Of a stretch of 64,000 nt of DNA, positions 22,698 to 35,718 are shown piece after piece (the stretch's first letter is position 1; each line of letters begins with the position of its first letter). The stretch lies in NCBI RefSeq assembly GCF_029867415.1, contig NC_081184.1:78342364-78406363 (forward strand). The letters are read 5' to 3'. The notes beneath the pieces are model-generated. The model made no database searches and had not been told where the DNA came from. It saw only the letters and a program-made list of their open reading frames with translations. This DNA is from Vicia villosa (taxonomy: Eukaryota; Streptophyta; Magnoliopsida; Fabales; Fabaceae). The position numbers and the translations under genes were made by a program.

Positions 22698-22710
22698 TGG
22701 CATCAAGAGC
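22698..22710 (+). other. Copia element 1 primer-binding site
   Basis: TGGCATCAAGAGC lies seven bases after the LTR end. It is close to the tRNA-iMet complement TGGTATCAGAGC, with a C change and an extra A. All family copies share this variant. Confidence 0.75.
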
Positions 22711-22750
22711 TCTGGTTTATTCCGTGCTACGTGAAACACTTATTGGAAAG

Positions 22751-24490
22751 ATGGCTTCCAAACCTAAAGGGGCTCACAATAGAGCTCCAGTTTTCAACGG
22801 TGAAAACTATGGCTATTGGAAGGATTGTATGTGTGTCCACATCAATGCAATTGATAGGAACATCTGGACAGCTATTGTCAATGGTCCCTTTCAGATCACC
22901 ATGACAAATGCAGCTGGTGCAGTTGTTCCAAAACCAGAAAATACTTGGGATGCTGAAGATGAAAAGAGATATGCATACGATTGGAAAGCGAGAAACATTC
23001 TAATCTCAGCTCTAGGAGTTGATGAATACTATCTCGTTTCCCGTTGTAGATCAGCTAAAGCTATGTGGGACACATTGCAAGTTGCCCACGAGGGAACGGA
23101 TGATGTCAAACTAGCTAGGATCAATACGTTAACTCAAGAGTTCGAACTCTTCCACATGGAAGATGGTGAATCCATCGAAAACATGCAGAAGAGATTCGTT
23201 CATCTGAAAAATCGGTTAAATTCTCTTGATAGACCTGTTTCCAATGCAGTTGCTACTAACAAAATCTTAAGATGTTTGAACAGGGAATGGCAACCCAAAG
23301 TTACAGCAATAAAGGAAGCAAATGATCTAAACACTTTAGACATCACAACTCTATTTGGTAAACTAGAGGAACATGAACAACACCTTAAATTCCTTGACAT
23401 GCATGAGAAAAGGACAAAGAAAGAAAAGAACATGGAGAAAGAGGTAGAGAAGAAGTTAATAGCTCTAAAAGCTTCGAGCTCCAAGACCTCAAAACGAGAG
23501 CCAAAGGATAGTGACACAAGTGATGACGAAGACTCCGATGATGAGGAAATGGGACTGTTTGTGCGAAAATACAACAAATATCTAAAGAAAAATGGAGCAA
23601 AACATTCTGACAAAGGCTTGATCAACTATAGAAAGCAATCAAAAATGTTCAAACAAGATGACGACAACAAGGGAAAAATCAAAGGTCTTTGCTTCAATTG
23701 TGGGAAAGCCGGTCACTACAAACCGGATTGTCCATACCTTAAGAAAGAAAAGGAGAAGAACCAAAGCAAAGGTCATAACAAATCTAAAAGAGCCTACATA
23801 GCATGGGAAAGTGATTCATCTAGTGAAAGCTCATCAAGCGATGAAGAAGAATCAGCAAACCTATGTTTCATGGCTCATCAACACAAGAAAAAGAAAGCTG
23901 TAAGTCATCTTAAACCTGAACTCGTAGATAAGGTATCTCATTCTCAACTAAAACTTGCTTTTGAAGAATTACATAGAGATGCAATTAAAGCTTTCAAACT
24001 TTTGGCCTCAAATAAGAAAATATTTTCATATCTTGAATCAAAAGTTGAGAAAACCGAAAAGGATATGGAAGCTTTAAAACAATCTATGCTAGACATTCAA
24101 AAGGATAAAGTTGAAATAGATCCTACATCATGGTTTGGTTGTGAGACATGTCACATTTGGCAAAAAGAAGTAAGAGATCTAAAATCCAAGTTAGACAAGG
24201 CTCTACAACCAAAAGTGACTTTTGCGGTTGATCCAAATAAGTTCAAAAGATCGTATACTCCTTTATATAGTAAATACACTTTTGTACCAAAAGTATCAAC
24301 TAGCAAAACTTCATATTCTCATCATATTACCTGTCATTATTGTTGCAAAAAGGGACATACCATTGAAAAATGCAAATTTAGGAGAATTTTAGTTCCTAAA
24401 GGAGTATTTCAATGGTTGCCTAAGTGCAAAAAATTGTGTACTCACTACCAAGGACCCAATGAAAATTGGGGACCTCCCTCTTTAAATTAA
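22751..24490 (+). CDS. Copia Gag, element 1
   Basis: The frame is open from the primer site, but the first ATG with family-like start residues is at 22751 (MASKPKG), giving 579 codons. The N-terminal half is the copia Gag fold ([13 protein letters not shown] near 22796; [20 protein letters not shown] near 23260). An acidic stretch ([13 protein letters not shown]) leads to a knuckle [14 protein letters not shown] at about 23692. A second knuckle, [14 protein letters not shown], lies near 24331, just before the end. It would package the element RNA. The stop at 24488-24490 overlaps the pol frame by the -1 phase. The frame is intact. Confidence 0.9.
   Translation: MASKPKGAHNRAPVFNGENYGYWKDCMCVHINAIDRNIWTAIVNGPFQITMTNAAGAVVPKPENTWDAEDEKRYAYDWKARNILISALGVDEYYLVSRCRSAKAMWDTLQVAHEGTDDVKLARINTLTQEFELFHMEDGESIENMQKRFVHLKNRLNSLDRPVSNAVATNKILRCLNREWQPKVTAIKEANDLNTLDITTLFGKLEEHEQHLKFLDMHEKRTKKEKNMEKEVEKKLIALKASSSKTSKREPKDSDTSDDEDSDDEEMGLFVRKYNKYLKKNGAKHSDKGLINYRKQSKMFKQDDDNKGKIKGLCFNCGKAGHYKPDCPYLKKEKEKNQSKGHNKSKRAYIAWESDSSSESSSSDEEESANLCFMAHQHKKKKAVSHLKPELVDKVSHSQLKLAFEELHRDAIKAFKLLASNKKIFSYLESKVEKTEKDMEALKQSMLDIQKDKVEIDPTSWFGCETCHIWQKEVRDLKSKLDKALQPKVTFAVDPNKFKRSYTPLYSKYTFVPKVSTSKTSYSHHITCHYCCKKGHTIEKCKFRRILVPKGVFQWLPKCKKLCTHYQGPNENWGPPSLN
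24481..24487 (+). promoter_or_regulatory. Candidate -1 frameshift heptamer TTTAAAT at the gag/pol overlap
   Basis: In the gag phase the bases read T_TTA_AAT, directly before the gag stop TAA. This fits the X_XXY_YYZ rule for -1 ribosomal slippage, and pol is open in exactly the -1 phase. The other two family copies read TCTAAAT here (48542 and 55576). A splice acceptor-like TTGCAG|G a few bases on is a competing explanation for pol expression. Confidence 0.45.
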
Positions 24491-24491
24491 T

Positions 24492-26460
24492 CTTGCAGGA
24501 AAAGTGTCTTGACATTGCCGAAAGGTTGTGGTTCCTTGATAGCGGATGTTCAAGACACATGACTGGAGACCTATCTCTTTTCGTTGAGTTTCAAGCAAAG
24601 AAAAAGGGGTATGTCACCTATGGAGATAACAATCGGGGAGCCATACTTGGTAAAGGAAGTGTAGGTCCGTCCACTGAAGACATTGTCAAGGATAAGGAAG
24701 ACGAGAATGAAAGTATTGTAAAGAAAGATGCTGAGAGAGAGAAAGATGAGTCTCACAATGAAAATGAAAAAGAAAGCATCTCAAACAATGAAGAACTTCC
24801 CAAGGCCTGGACAAATGTGAAAGACCATCCAATTGACAATATAATAGGAGACATCTCAAGGGGCGTTACAACACGCTCAAAGATAAGTAACTTCTGTCAT
24901 CATTTTGCTTTTGTTTCACAAGTTGAGCCGAAAAACGCTAAGGATGCATTACTTGATGAGCATTGGCTAATGGCCATGCAAGAAGAATTAAACCAATTTA
25001 AACGGAATGATGTTTGGGACTTAGTCCCTCATCCGGGAGATCATCAAGTAATAGGCACTAGATGGGTTTTTCGTAACAAACTTGATGAAAACGGCGTTAT
25101 TACTAGAAACAAAGCTAGATTAGTTGCCCAAGGTTATAATCAAGAGGAAGGTATTGATTATGAAGAGACATACGCTCCTGTAGCACGTCTCGAAGCTATT
25201 CGTCTCTTACTTGCTTATGCTTGTTCTAAAGACTTCAAACTATTCCAAATGGATGTTAAAAGTGCCTTTCTAAATGGCTATATAAATGAAGAAGTCTATG
25301 TTGCTCAGCCACCCGGCTTTGAGAATTACATGTATCCAACTCATGTCTATAAGCTGAAACGTGCTCTATACGGTCTTAAACAAGCCCCTCGGGCTTGGTA
25401 CGAACGTTTGAGCAAATTTCTCCTTAGTCAAGGGTACTCTAGGGGTAAAGTTGACACTACTCTCTTTATTAAAAGAAAAGATAAAGATATTCTCTTAGTC
25501 CAAATTTATGTAGATGACATTATATTTGGGTCGACTAATGCAAAACTTGTCAAAGATTTTTCTAAGCTTATGCAGAGTGAATTTGAGATGAGTCTCATGG
25601 GTGAGCTAAATTTCTTCCTTGGCCTACAAATCAAGCAACTCAGTCAGGGAACGTTTGTGAATCAAACTAAATACTGTACGGAGCTGCTCAAAAGATTTGG
25701 AATGAGTGAAGCAAAAGAAATTGACACACCTATGGCAACAAATACTAATCTAGACAAAGATGAGAAAGGTAAAGAGGTTGACGTGAAATTATACCGAGGT
25801 ATGATAGGTTCACTATTGTATCTTACTGCCTCAAGACCAGACATCATGTTTAGTGTGTGTATGTGTGCAAGATATCAATCTTGTCCAAAAGAATCTCACT
25901 TGAAAGCTGTCAAAAGAATTCTGCGATACTTACGTGGAACTACTACATATGGCCTATGGTATCCAAAGGGAAATGAGTGTCATTTGGTAGGATTCTCCGA
26001 TTCAAATTTTGCGGGCTGCAAATCCGATAGAAAAAGCACCAGTGGAACGTGTCATCTATTCTCAAATTCATTGATAAGTTGGCATAGCAAGAAACAAGTA
26101 TCGGTTGCATTATCTACTGCTGATGCAGAATATGTAGCTGCTGGAAGCTGCTGTGCACAAATATTATGGCTCAAGCAACAACTTCTTGACTTTGGTATTA
26201 AGCTTGATCGCATACCTATCATGTGCGATAACACAAGTGCCATAAACTTGAGTAAAAATCCTGTCTTACACTCACGTACCAAGCATATTGAAATAAGACA
26301 TCACTTTCTACGAGATCATGTAGAGAAAGGAGACGTTACATTTGAACATGTAGAAAGCAAGAAGCAACTAGCTGACATCTTCACCAAACCTCTAGCAACG
26401 GAGCAATACTTCAACATTCGTAGGGAATTAGGGATACTCGATATCTCTAATTTGGGCTAA
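24492..26460 (+). CDS. Copia Pol, element 1: protease, RT and RNase H, integrase deleted in frame
   Basis: The frame is open from about 24466 to the stop at 26458-26460. The protease motif is [11 protein letters not shown] near 24535. At 24658-24667 the sequence jumps from the protease tail to the linker before RT. Compared with the copy at 48527, 1164 bp (388 codons) holding the pre-integrase and integrase domains are gone, with a shared AGGT at the joint. RT ([20 protein letters not shown] near 25110; YVDDIIFGS near 25507) and RNase H ([18 protein letters not shown] near 26270) are complete. In RNase H it has FSDSNFAG where the other copy has FFDSDFAG. The start is uncertain because Pol is probably made by frameshift or splicing. 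Confidence 0.85.
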
Positions 26461-26972
26461 TTACGTTTGTTCTCTCTTAATATTATTCCTTTACTTTATA
26501 TATATATATGTTCTCTTTTGCTAACATTTTTCTTAGCGTAAAGGTAGTTCATCATCTAGCCAGGCGTCATTCCACATTGATTAAAGGCTGCCTATTAGTT
26601 GAGAAAGCGGTAACGTTATTGTTGTTCACTTCCAAAAATATTATTGATACTATAATATGCTATCAATTAACATGCTTGTAGTGACTTCATACATATATCG
26701 CTCTTGCTCATTTGACTCTCATGCTATCACTGGCTACCTTTTATGAATGCTAGCATTTTATCTATGTTTCTCTCGTTACTCTTCTATTTTCGTTGTATCT
26801 CTTTTTGATGTTGACAAAGGGGGAGATAGATGTTGAGTGTACGGGGGAGCTTTGTTGAGAGATTGCCTTGTTGAGAGATAGATGCTGGATGTACGGGGGA
26901 GCTTTGTTGAGTCTTTATCACTTACCACCAAAGCTTCGACTAATGGTTTGCCATCATCAAAAAGGGGGAGCA
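26461..26972 (+). other. Copia element 1 3' untranslated region with repeated purine tracts
   Basis: There is no coding region. GGGGGAG tracts occur near 26818, 26845, 26896 and finally at 26965-26970, where AAAAAGGGGGAGCA borders the 3' LTR and is the likely polypurine tract. The segment around GTACGGGGGAGCTTTGTTGAG is duplicated. Confidence 0.75.
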
Positions 26973-28510
26973 TGTGAATACAAGATTACACTCAAAGATG
27001 TTTTTGATTCATGGCAAACTCAAATAAGCATTCAAACAACAAGGCGGAAGCAGAAAACTCAAAGAAAAGCAAGCATTGATCACTCATGATAGTACAGGTT
27101 GATCTATTATACTTATAAGTCGACTCAACACAAGCAGATCAAGAAGAATGCAGAAAACCAGCAGTTAGGTCGACCTACTGTCAATCCAGGTCGACATAAA
27201 ATGGAGAAAAATCCATATACTTCTGCTAGGTCGACTCACACATCATCTAGGTCGACCTAAATTGATGAAATTTACATACCAGTCTGCTAGGTCGACCTAC
27301 ACAACAACTAGGTCGACCTAATCTGAGAAAATGTCCCCAGAATGCATTTGAAGAGGATTCTGGTCGACCTACTCCTTAAACAGGTCGACCTAACTGGGAG
27401 CAAAATTCTGCAAGCTCTGCTAGGTCGACCTAAGCACTACAAGAGGTCGACCTAACTGATCAAGAATGCCAAAAATTATGTTTCTCTCATCTCCAACTGT
27501 TAAGCTATCATATATATTGTCCAAGGTTCAATTATTCAAGCCAACACCAACGACTGAAAGATACACAAACGCTTCTCATCTTCGTTCTTCATCATCTCCA
27601 ACACAATTACACATAATCATTCTTGCGTTGCGGGTTAGTGATGAGTTCGATAACGTCCATGGAACGGAATTGAAGATTCCTAGTGGGTGAAGGTTTGTGG
27701 GGTTTGTTGGTGAATAAAATCTGCGGGTTTTGTCCTCCACGACGGGTGGTTCTTGGGGGTTTTTATTAAGAGGCGTTCATTGAGGATTCGGCTGAGTGTA
27801 ACGATTGAGGAACAGGGAGTTCAAGGAATCAAGACACTGCAGAAGGGAATCAAAGTGAAGCTCTTGGATAACCTTGATCTTGTTCAAGATTAAGGGGGAA
27901 GAAGATTCAAAGGATCGACATAATTGGTTTATCGTTTATCGCTTTGTTATCTTCTTTGTATATACTACTTTCAACATTAATGAAAGATTACCCAATTTCA
28001 ATTTGGAATTGGGGGCAGACGTAGTCGTAGCGAGGACGATCGACGAACTGCCTAAACAAATATCGTGTTCTTGTCGCTTTTACTTTTTCATTTACATTCT
28101 GTTCATATTTGGTTATAATAGCAAATTGATCAACGATTCGAGTGTTAAGATTGTGAATTAAGAACCTATATAAACATCACAATCCATCACATATTGAATC
28201 ACCATCAATTTGATCATTATCACCAAGTGTTTGTATATTTGTTTCTATCACTCTTACTGCATTGCAAACATTGTCCATCATACAAGAAGTTAATCTGATT
28301 TTCAATAAGAGCAATGCTTTGATTCTGCAACATATACTCTTATCACTTATCCCAAGTCTTCGACTGGTTTTAAACACATAAACAATCGTTTCGATAGTGG
28401 TTCGGAATAGACGCGAGTCGATTCAGAATCACTTCCGCTGAAAACTCATTTAACTCCGTAAAAATGTGAACGATCTATTCACCCCCCCTCTAGATCCTAA
28501 GGCCAGCGTC
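26973..28510 (+). repeat. Copia element 1, 3' LTR
   Basis: It matches 21155-22690 almost base for base, with about ten substitutions and one small indel by eye. The palindrome array lies at 27167-27453; one arm is changed at 27189 (GGTCGACAT). Confidence 0.95.
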
Positions 28511-28515
28511 AAACT
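28511..28515. repeat. Right target-site duplication of copia element 1 (AAACT)
   Basis: It is identical to 21150-21154 and follows the LTR end GGCCAGCGTC. Confidence 0.9.
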
Positions 28516-29934
28516 TGTTGATTTGTTTGTGGTGGCAAATCAAAGTGATGATGGCGACTTCAGAGTGGATGGTCAGGGTGTTTTGAGATTCCGTGGTCGG
28601 ATTTGTGTACCTGATGATTCCGAGCTGAAGAGGATGATTTTAGAGGAAGGTCACAGAAGCAGTTTGAGTATTCATCCGGGAGCCAATAAGATGTATCAAG
28701 ATTTGAAGAAGATCTTTTGGTGGTCTGGTTTGAAAAAAGATGTGGCTCAGTTTGTGTATGCGTGTTTGGTATGTCAGAAGTCGAAGGTGGAACATTAGTG
28801 TCTTGCAGGGTTGTTGCAACCGTTGGATATTCCAGAGTGGAAATGGGATAGTATTTCTACGGACTTTGTGACGAGTTTACCGAATACTGTGAGAGGTTTT
28901 GATGCAGTTTGGGTGATTGTTGATAGGTTGACAAAGTCTGCTCACTTTATTCTTATTAACATCACTTTTCCAGTTGCGAAGTTAGCTGAGATTTATATCA
29001 AAGTGATTGTGAAACTACATGGTATACCGTTGAGTATTGTGTCGGATAGAGATCCGAGATTCACATCAGATTTTTGGAAAGGTTTACAAGAGGCTCTAGG
29101 TTCTAAGTTGAGGTTGAGTTCAGCTTATCATCATCAGACAGACGGTCAGACCGAAAGGACTATTCAATCATTAAAAGACTTATTGAGGGCGTGTGTTCTT
29201 GAGAAGGGAGGTTCGTGGATACTTATCTTTCGTTGATAGAATTCACTTACAACAACAGTTTTCATTCTAGTATCGGAATGGCACCTTTTGAAGCGCTATA
29301 TGGTCATAAGTGTAGAACTCCATTATGTTGGTTTGAATCAGGCGAGAGTGTGGTACTCGGACCTGAGATGGTAAGAGAGACTACAGAGAAGGTGAAATTT
29401 ATTCGTGAGAAGATGAGAAGTTCACAGAGTAGGCAAAAGAGTTATCATGACAAGCGAAGGAAAGATTTAGAATTCCAAGCTGGCGATCATGTATTCTTAA
29501 GAGTTACGCCTATGACGGGTGTTGGACGAGCTTTGAAATCGAGGAAGCTTACTCCGCGTTTTATTGGTCCTTATCAGATATCGGAGTGATTTGGCAAAGT
29601 TGCGTATCGGGTGGCGTTACCGCCAAGTCTTGCTAATCTGCACGATGTGTTCCATGTGTCTCAGTTGAGGAGATACATTGCATATCCATCCCATGTGATT
29701 CAGATGGATGATGTGCAAGTGCGTGAGAACCTGACGGTTGAGACGATGCCAGTGCGTATTGAGGATCGTGAGATTAAGACTCTGAGAGGCAAAGAGATCG
29801 CCTTGGTGAAGGTCGTGTGGTTAGGTGCGGCAGGTGAGAGTATGACCTGGGAGTTGGAGAGTAAGATGCGAGACTCCTATCCTGAGTTGTTTGTAGCAGG
29901 TAAATTTTTATTTTTGAGGACGAAAATCTTTTAA
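28516..29934 (+). pseudogene. Chromovirus pol, second part: integrase and chromodomain-like C-terminus
   Basis: The phase continues from 21154. The zinc-finger part (HRSSLSIHPG...CLVCQKSK, about 28651-28785) is followed by an in-frame TAG at 28796-28798. The catalytic core shows D at STDFVTSLP (near 28860), D at VSDRDPRFTSDFW (near 29038) and E at HHQTDGQTERTIQS (near 29131). A one-base deletion near 29210-29216 shifts the frame, and a TGA at 29587-29589 stops it again. The C-terminal piece has LHDVFHVSQLRRY (29638) and KVVWLG...TWELESKMRDSYPELF (29807-29893), typical of a chromodomain-bearing end. Chromodomains steer integration to chromatin. The three lesions make it inactive. Confidence 0.9.
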
Positions 29935-29946
29935 GTGGGGGAGGGT
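29935..29946 (+). other. Chromovirus polypurine tract
   Basis: GTGGGGGAGGGT sits between the pol stop at 29932-29934 and the 3' LTR start at 29947. Confidence 0.85.
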
Positions 29947-32218
<2,272 letters not shown>

Positions 32219-32223
32219 CGTAT
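32219..32223. repeat. Right target-site duplication of the chromovirus (CGTAT)
   Basis: It is identical to 15855-15859. Confidence 0.95.
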
Positions 32224-32242
32224 CAATGACAAGTTGCGCGCG

Positions 32243-32321
32243 CAGCTCAGTTGGTTAAGTTTTGAAGTGTGATCATGAAGGGCGTGGGTTCGAACCTCTC
32301 TAGGGCCAAAACCTCTTTTTT
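32243..32321 (+). other. tRNA-like unit with Pol III-type A box, B box and T run
   Basis: CAGCTCAGTTGG (32243-32254) fits the A box, GGTTCGAACC (32287-32296) fits the B box with normal spacing, and a T run at 32315-32321 could end Pol III transcription. The flanks do not pair into an acceptor stem and no anticodon arm is evident. It is therefore a tRNA-related fragment or a Pol III promoter-like unit, not a working tRNA gene. Confidence 0.6.
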
Positions 32322-33194
32322 AGCACTTTTTCCACTTATTTTCTTCACTACTTCAATCAATTATTTAACCTATCAAATTAATTCATTTTTACTTCCTTTT
32401 TCACACACTTGTTGATTAATATATATATTTTATGAATAATCAAAAAAATCACAAAAATATTATTTATTTTATATATTTTTATTAGGTTAAAATGGTTTGT
32501 TTTAAATGTTTTAAAATATATCTTAATATATGTTTTCATTAAGATTTCAAAACCTAATATCTCACAAATATTTTAGTGGAAAAATCCTAACCATTTAGGT
32601 CTTAATTAGGTATAGATTTTGTCTGTACTTTAATTAAGTTGACTTTTGTCAGAATTCAAACTGTTTTCAAACTTCGAAGTAAACAGACGATCGAGGTTTT
32701 CAAACAACAGAACCTCGCATCTTTTCAACTGTTTTTCATAAACAGTAAATCAATATCAAATGGGCCTCTAATAGAGTGTAAGTCCCAACACCTTTTTCTT
32801 TTCATAGTTTGTTTTCAAAACTGTATTTACAAAATCTTCTATCTGTTTTCAAAACATTCTTCTGGTATTTGAAGGGCATTATTCCCGGTGAAACTCTTCA
32901 GATACCTATGTGACCTATGTCCATCTTCACTTCTTCTGTTTTCAAAACCCCTTAACTGTTTATAATAAATATTCAACTGTTATCCATCAATTGCTGGTGA
33001 GGCTTTGTACATACTTCTTCAAAGGCCTCCACTCCATCCAGGTTAGGCTTTATAGCTTTCAATTTACAGTCTTTGTTTAAATTACTGTCAAATATAAATT
33101 GTACATATATTGTTTAGAACTACGTCTGAGTGTAAACCTTAGGACAGTTAAACTATATATATATTATAGGAATATGGCCTAGGATTGAGAATGT

Positions 33195-33352
33195 CTTCCC
33201 GGTGAAGGCTCTTTCCTAATTAGAGATATGTAGTTCAAACCCCCAAGATGAATTATTCCTGGTGAAACTTCTTGGCAAAAACCTTAGAATCCAAAAAAAC
33301 TAGGATACATCCATCCAAGAGGAATTATTCCCGGTGAAACCTCTTACCCATT
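33195..33352. repeat. Repeats around TTCCCGGTGAA with flanking complementary arms
   Basis: The form AAGAG...ATTCCCGGTGAAAC...CTCTT recurs at about 32878-32905, 33195-33225, 33245-33275 and 33318-33352, and once more past the LTR near 35970. Arms next to the core are complementary, so each could form a small hairpin. Confidence 0.65.
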
Positions 33353-33796
33353 TGCATAGAGCCAAAATAAGTTCAAAACCACATAGCTTTCTCTTGTGAT
33401 ATAACAAGGACCCTCGATTAGCCTCCTCTTAGGCTTTGTACAAGGACCCACAGGCTTCTTAAAAGCATTTCCAGCTTCCTCTTGAGCTTGTATACAAGGA
33501 CCCATCAGGTTTCTTATAAACATAGAAACAGGTCTTTAGTCACCTTTTAACCTACCCTGGTGAGTTTCTTCCAATTTAAACCAGACTTTAAACAAGCTAA
33601 GATTGTCTCAATCTCATATTGAGCACACCTTTTGGAATGAGAGACATGGACAGTCTCTGTCACCCTTATCTTCATTAATCTCCTTAGCAGAGTCTAGGAT
33701 CCATATTTGTTTATCCTCAGTAAGAGTCAGCCTTAATCTTGGGCTTTAAACAAGAAGTCTCAATTAGATAATCTTTCTGCCATCATTTAAAAAACC

Positions 33797-34141
33797 CCTG
33801 GAAAGGGTTAGCCTCCAAAATCTGTCTTTAAAAGGTCAAAATCCCCTGGAAAGGGTTAGCCTCCAAAATCACTCCTTTAAATCCAAAATCCCCTGGAAAG
33901 GGTTAGCCTCCAAAATCACTCCTTTAAATCCAAAATCCCCTGGAAAGGGTTAGCCTCCAACTTCAATCAATAAAAAGTCAAATTCCCTGGAAAGGGTTAG
34001 CTTCCTAAAAATTCATTCTTTTCAAAAGACAAACTCTCCAGCAGAGTAAAACCCCTGGAAAGGGTTAGCTTCCAAAAAACTCATTCTTAAAAAAGATAAT
34101 TTCACCAATTGAGTCAAAATCCCTGGAAAGGGTTAGCTTCC
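33797..34141. repeat. Tandem CCCTGGAAAGGG hairpin units in the Ogre 5' LTR
   Basis: CCCTGGAAAGGGTTAGC occurs about seven times, spaced about 42 to 72 bp. CCCT and AGGG are complementary arms. The 3' LTR has about six copies at 61766-62060, so the number differs between sister LTRs. Confidence 0.85.
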
Positions 34142-34208
34142 AAAAAAAATCAGTCTTTTAATAAATAAATCATCCAATAGAGTAAAACTCCCCAAAAATA
34201 GTTAGCCT

Positions 34209-34660
34209 CAACGTTGGGCTTCATACAAGGCACCAAATAATAACTTCCCCTGTTAAGAGTCAGCCACAACCTTGGGCTTTGTACAAGGCATATAATAGAG
34301 TCTCCCCAGTGAGTCCTTCATCATTAAGTAGCCACAACCTTGGGCTTTGTACAAGGCAGATAAACCATATTTCCTGTGTCAAAGATTCCTAACCTCTAGG
34401 ATCTTTTCCCCATAGAGTCGTCCATACTCAGTTTCCTCATCAGTCAGCCACAACCTTGGGCTTTGTACAAGGCAGAAAATAATATTTTCCCTGGCTAGAG
34501 TCAGCCGCAACCTTGGGCTTCATACAAGGCACAAAATAGAGTCTCCCTAAGTAGAGTCAGCTTCAATTCTGGGCTTTGTACAGAACACCAAATAAAATCC
34601 ATCAAATAAACACTCTCCAACTAGAGTCAGCCTCAATTCTGGGCTTTGTACAGAACACAA
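34209..34660. repeat. Repeated CCTTGGGCTTTGTACAAGG hairpins in the Ogre 5' LTR
   Basis: The motif (CCTTG paired with CAAGG, 9-base loop) follows CAGCCACAA and recurs five or more times here. Decayed relatives lie at 33420-33510, 33740, 34730 and 35140. The 3' LTR has the same set at about 62130-62580. Confidence 0.85.
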
Positions 34661-35700
34661 AAATTCCCTGTAATTAATCCAGTGGAGTCATCTCCCAAAG
34701 TCAATAAAAATTAATCAATCAAAAGCCTCAAGCTTGGGCCTCAGTCAAGCCAGCTCAAAATCAAATCTTTCAAACAATAGATAGACATAGCTTATCTCTA
34801 TAGAGAGATCTTTCTCCTATCTCACCACATTCAAATAAACAAACATTACATTTCAATTTCAATTTCAATTTCAAACATTCTCCCATTTAGGACTTTGAAA
34901 GGCATGCTCTGAGGCAAACAAACCAAGACTTGTACACTTTCCCTAATTTGGATGAGAATCTTTCTTTCATTCAAGAGGCATGTTGGATGTCATACTTGAT
35001 CAACCAAGTAGGCTCCCTCTCTTAATGAAATGAATTCAGTTATCCTGTCACTCTTTTAATGTTTGTGGTGGAATAGTAGAAATACCTCTCTGTAAAGATG
35101 ATCTCATGTCTCTTTACTATAAACAGAGATTTAATTCAAGCTTCAACCTTGAGCTTCAAGCAAGGCACCAAAAATAATTAATTAGTTCCCTGAACTACAT
35201 TAAGCTCTGACTTCCATGAGGGATATGTAGGCATGAGGTTCACAAGGAATCTCAGCGAGCTAATAAAATACCAAAAATAGTCAGTCTGTCTATCTGTCTT
35301 TCTTTTAATCAATTCAATTCCTTCTCCTAATACAAAGGAGAAAATTTCCCAATAATAAGCAACAAACACAAACACATTGACACAGAGAAGGTTCGCGTAG
35401 AGTACTACGAATATGTAGGGTGCTTAAACTCTTCCCTATGTATAACCAACCCCCCGGACTCCAGAATTTCTAGTCTAGGTGAATCCCCACACTTAGCAAA
35501 CTCCTAGGGTTTAGTTGAGATCTTTTTTCCCCTTTCCTACTCGTAGGACAATAAGAAAGTTCGTGTGATATCGTAGGAAGAACTGAAACAAAATTCATCC
35601 CATCCCGGGCGCATTCTCCTTCCAAATTTCGCGTGAAGGGTCTAGCATGCCGTCCTCCCAAGTGAAACGGGGAGGTAAAAAAAACGACACCACAGAAAAA

Positions 35701-35718
35701 TGGCGACTCTGCTGGGGA
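35701..35718 (+). other. Ogre primer-binding site
   Basis: TGGCGACTCTGCTGGGGA begins six bases after the LTR end. Ogre elements are reported to use a tRNA-Arg primer and this string fits that description; the exact tRNA was not checked. Confidence 0.75.

Larger units (their letters stand above)
21155..28510 (+). mobile_element. Ty1/copia element 1, inserted in chromovirus pol; lacks integrase
   Basis: LTRs 21155-22690 and 26973-28510 (1536 and 1538 bp) start TGTGAATACAAG, end GGCCAGCGTC and differ at only about ten positions by eye, so the insertion is young. Internal parts are a primer site, an intact gag, and a pol frame with protease, RT and RNase H but no integrase. A perfect 5-bp duplication flanks it. 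The same family occurs again at 45202-55790. Confidence 0.95.
32224..35694 (+). repeat. Ogre 5' LTR, right part
   Basis: It continues the LTR after the chromovirus. From 32571 on it aligns with 60531-63616 of the 3' LTR. The stretch 32224-32570, together with 15417-15859, is missing from the 3' LTR (about 790 bp; TCACA is shared at the joint). It ends ACGACACCACA. It contains a tRNA-like unit and several families of short hairpin repeats but no gene. Confidence 0.9.

Noticed and set aside
23200..23625. Minus-strand frame of 141 codons opposite copia gag (also 47261-47686 and 54295-54672)
   Set aside because: It is a shadow of the gag coding strand, kept in all copies only because gag is conserved. 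Its composition (poly-Ser/Phe) mirrors the acidic and Lys codons.
32243..32321. A functional tRNA gene
   Set aside because: A and B boxes are present, but no acceptor stem and no anticodon stem can be formed.
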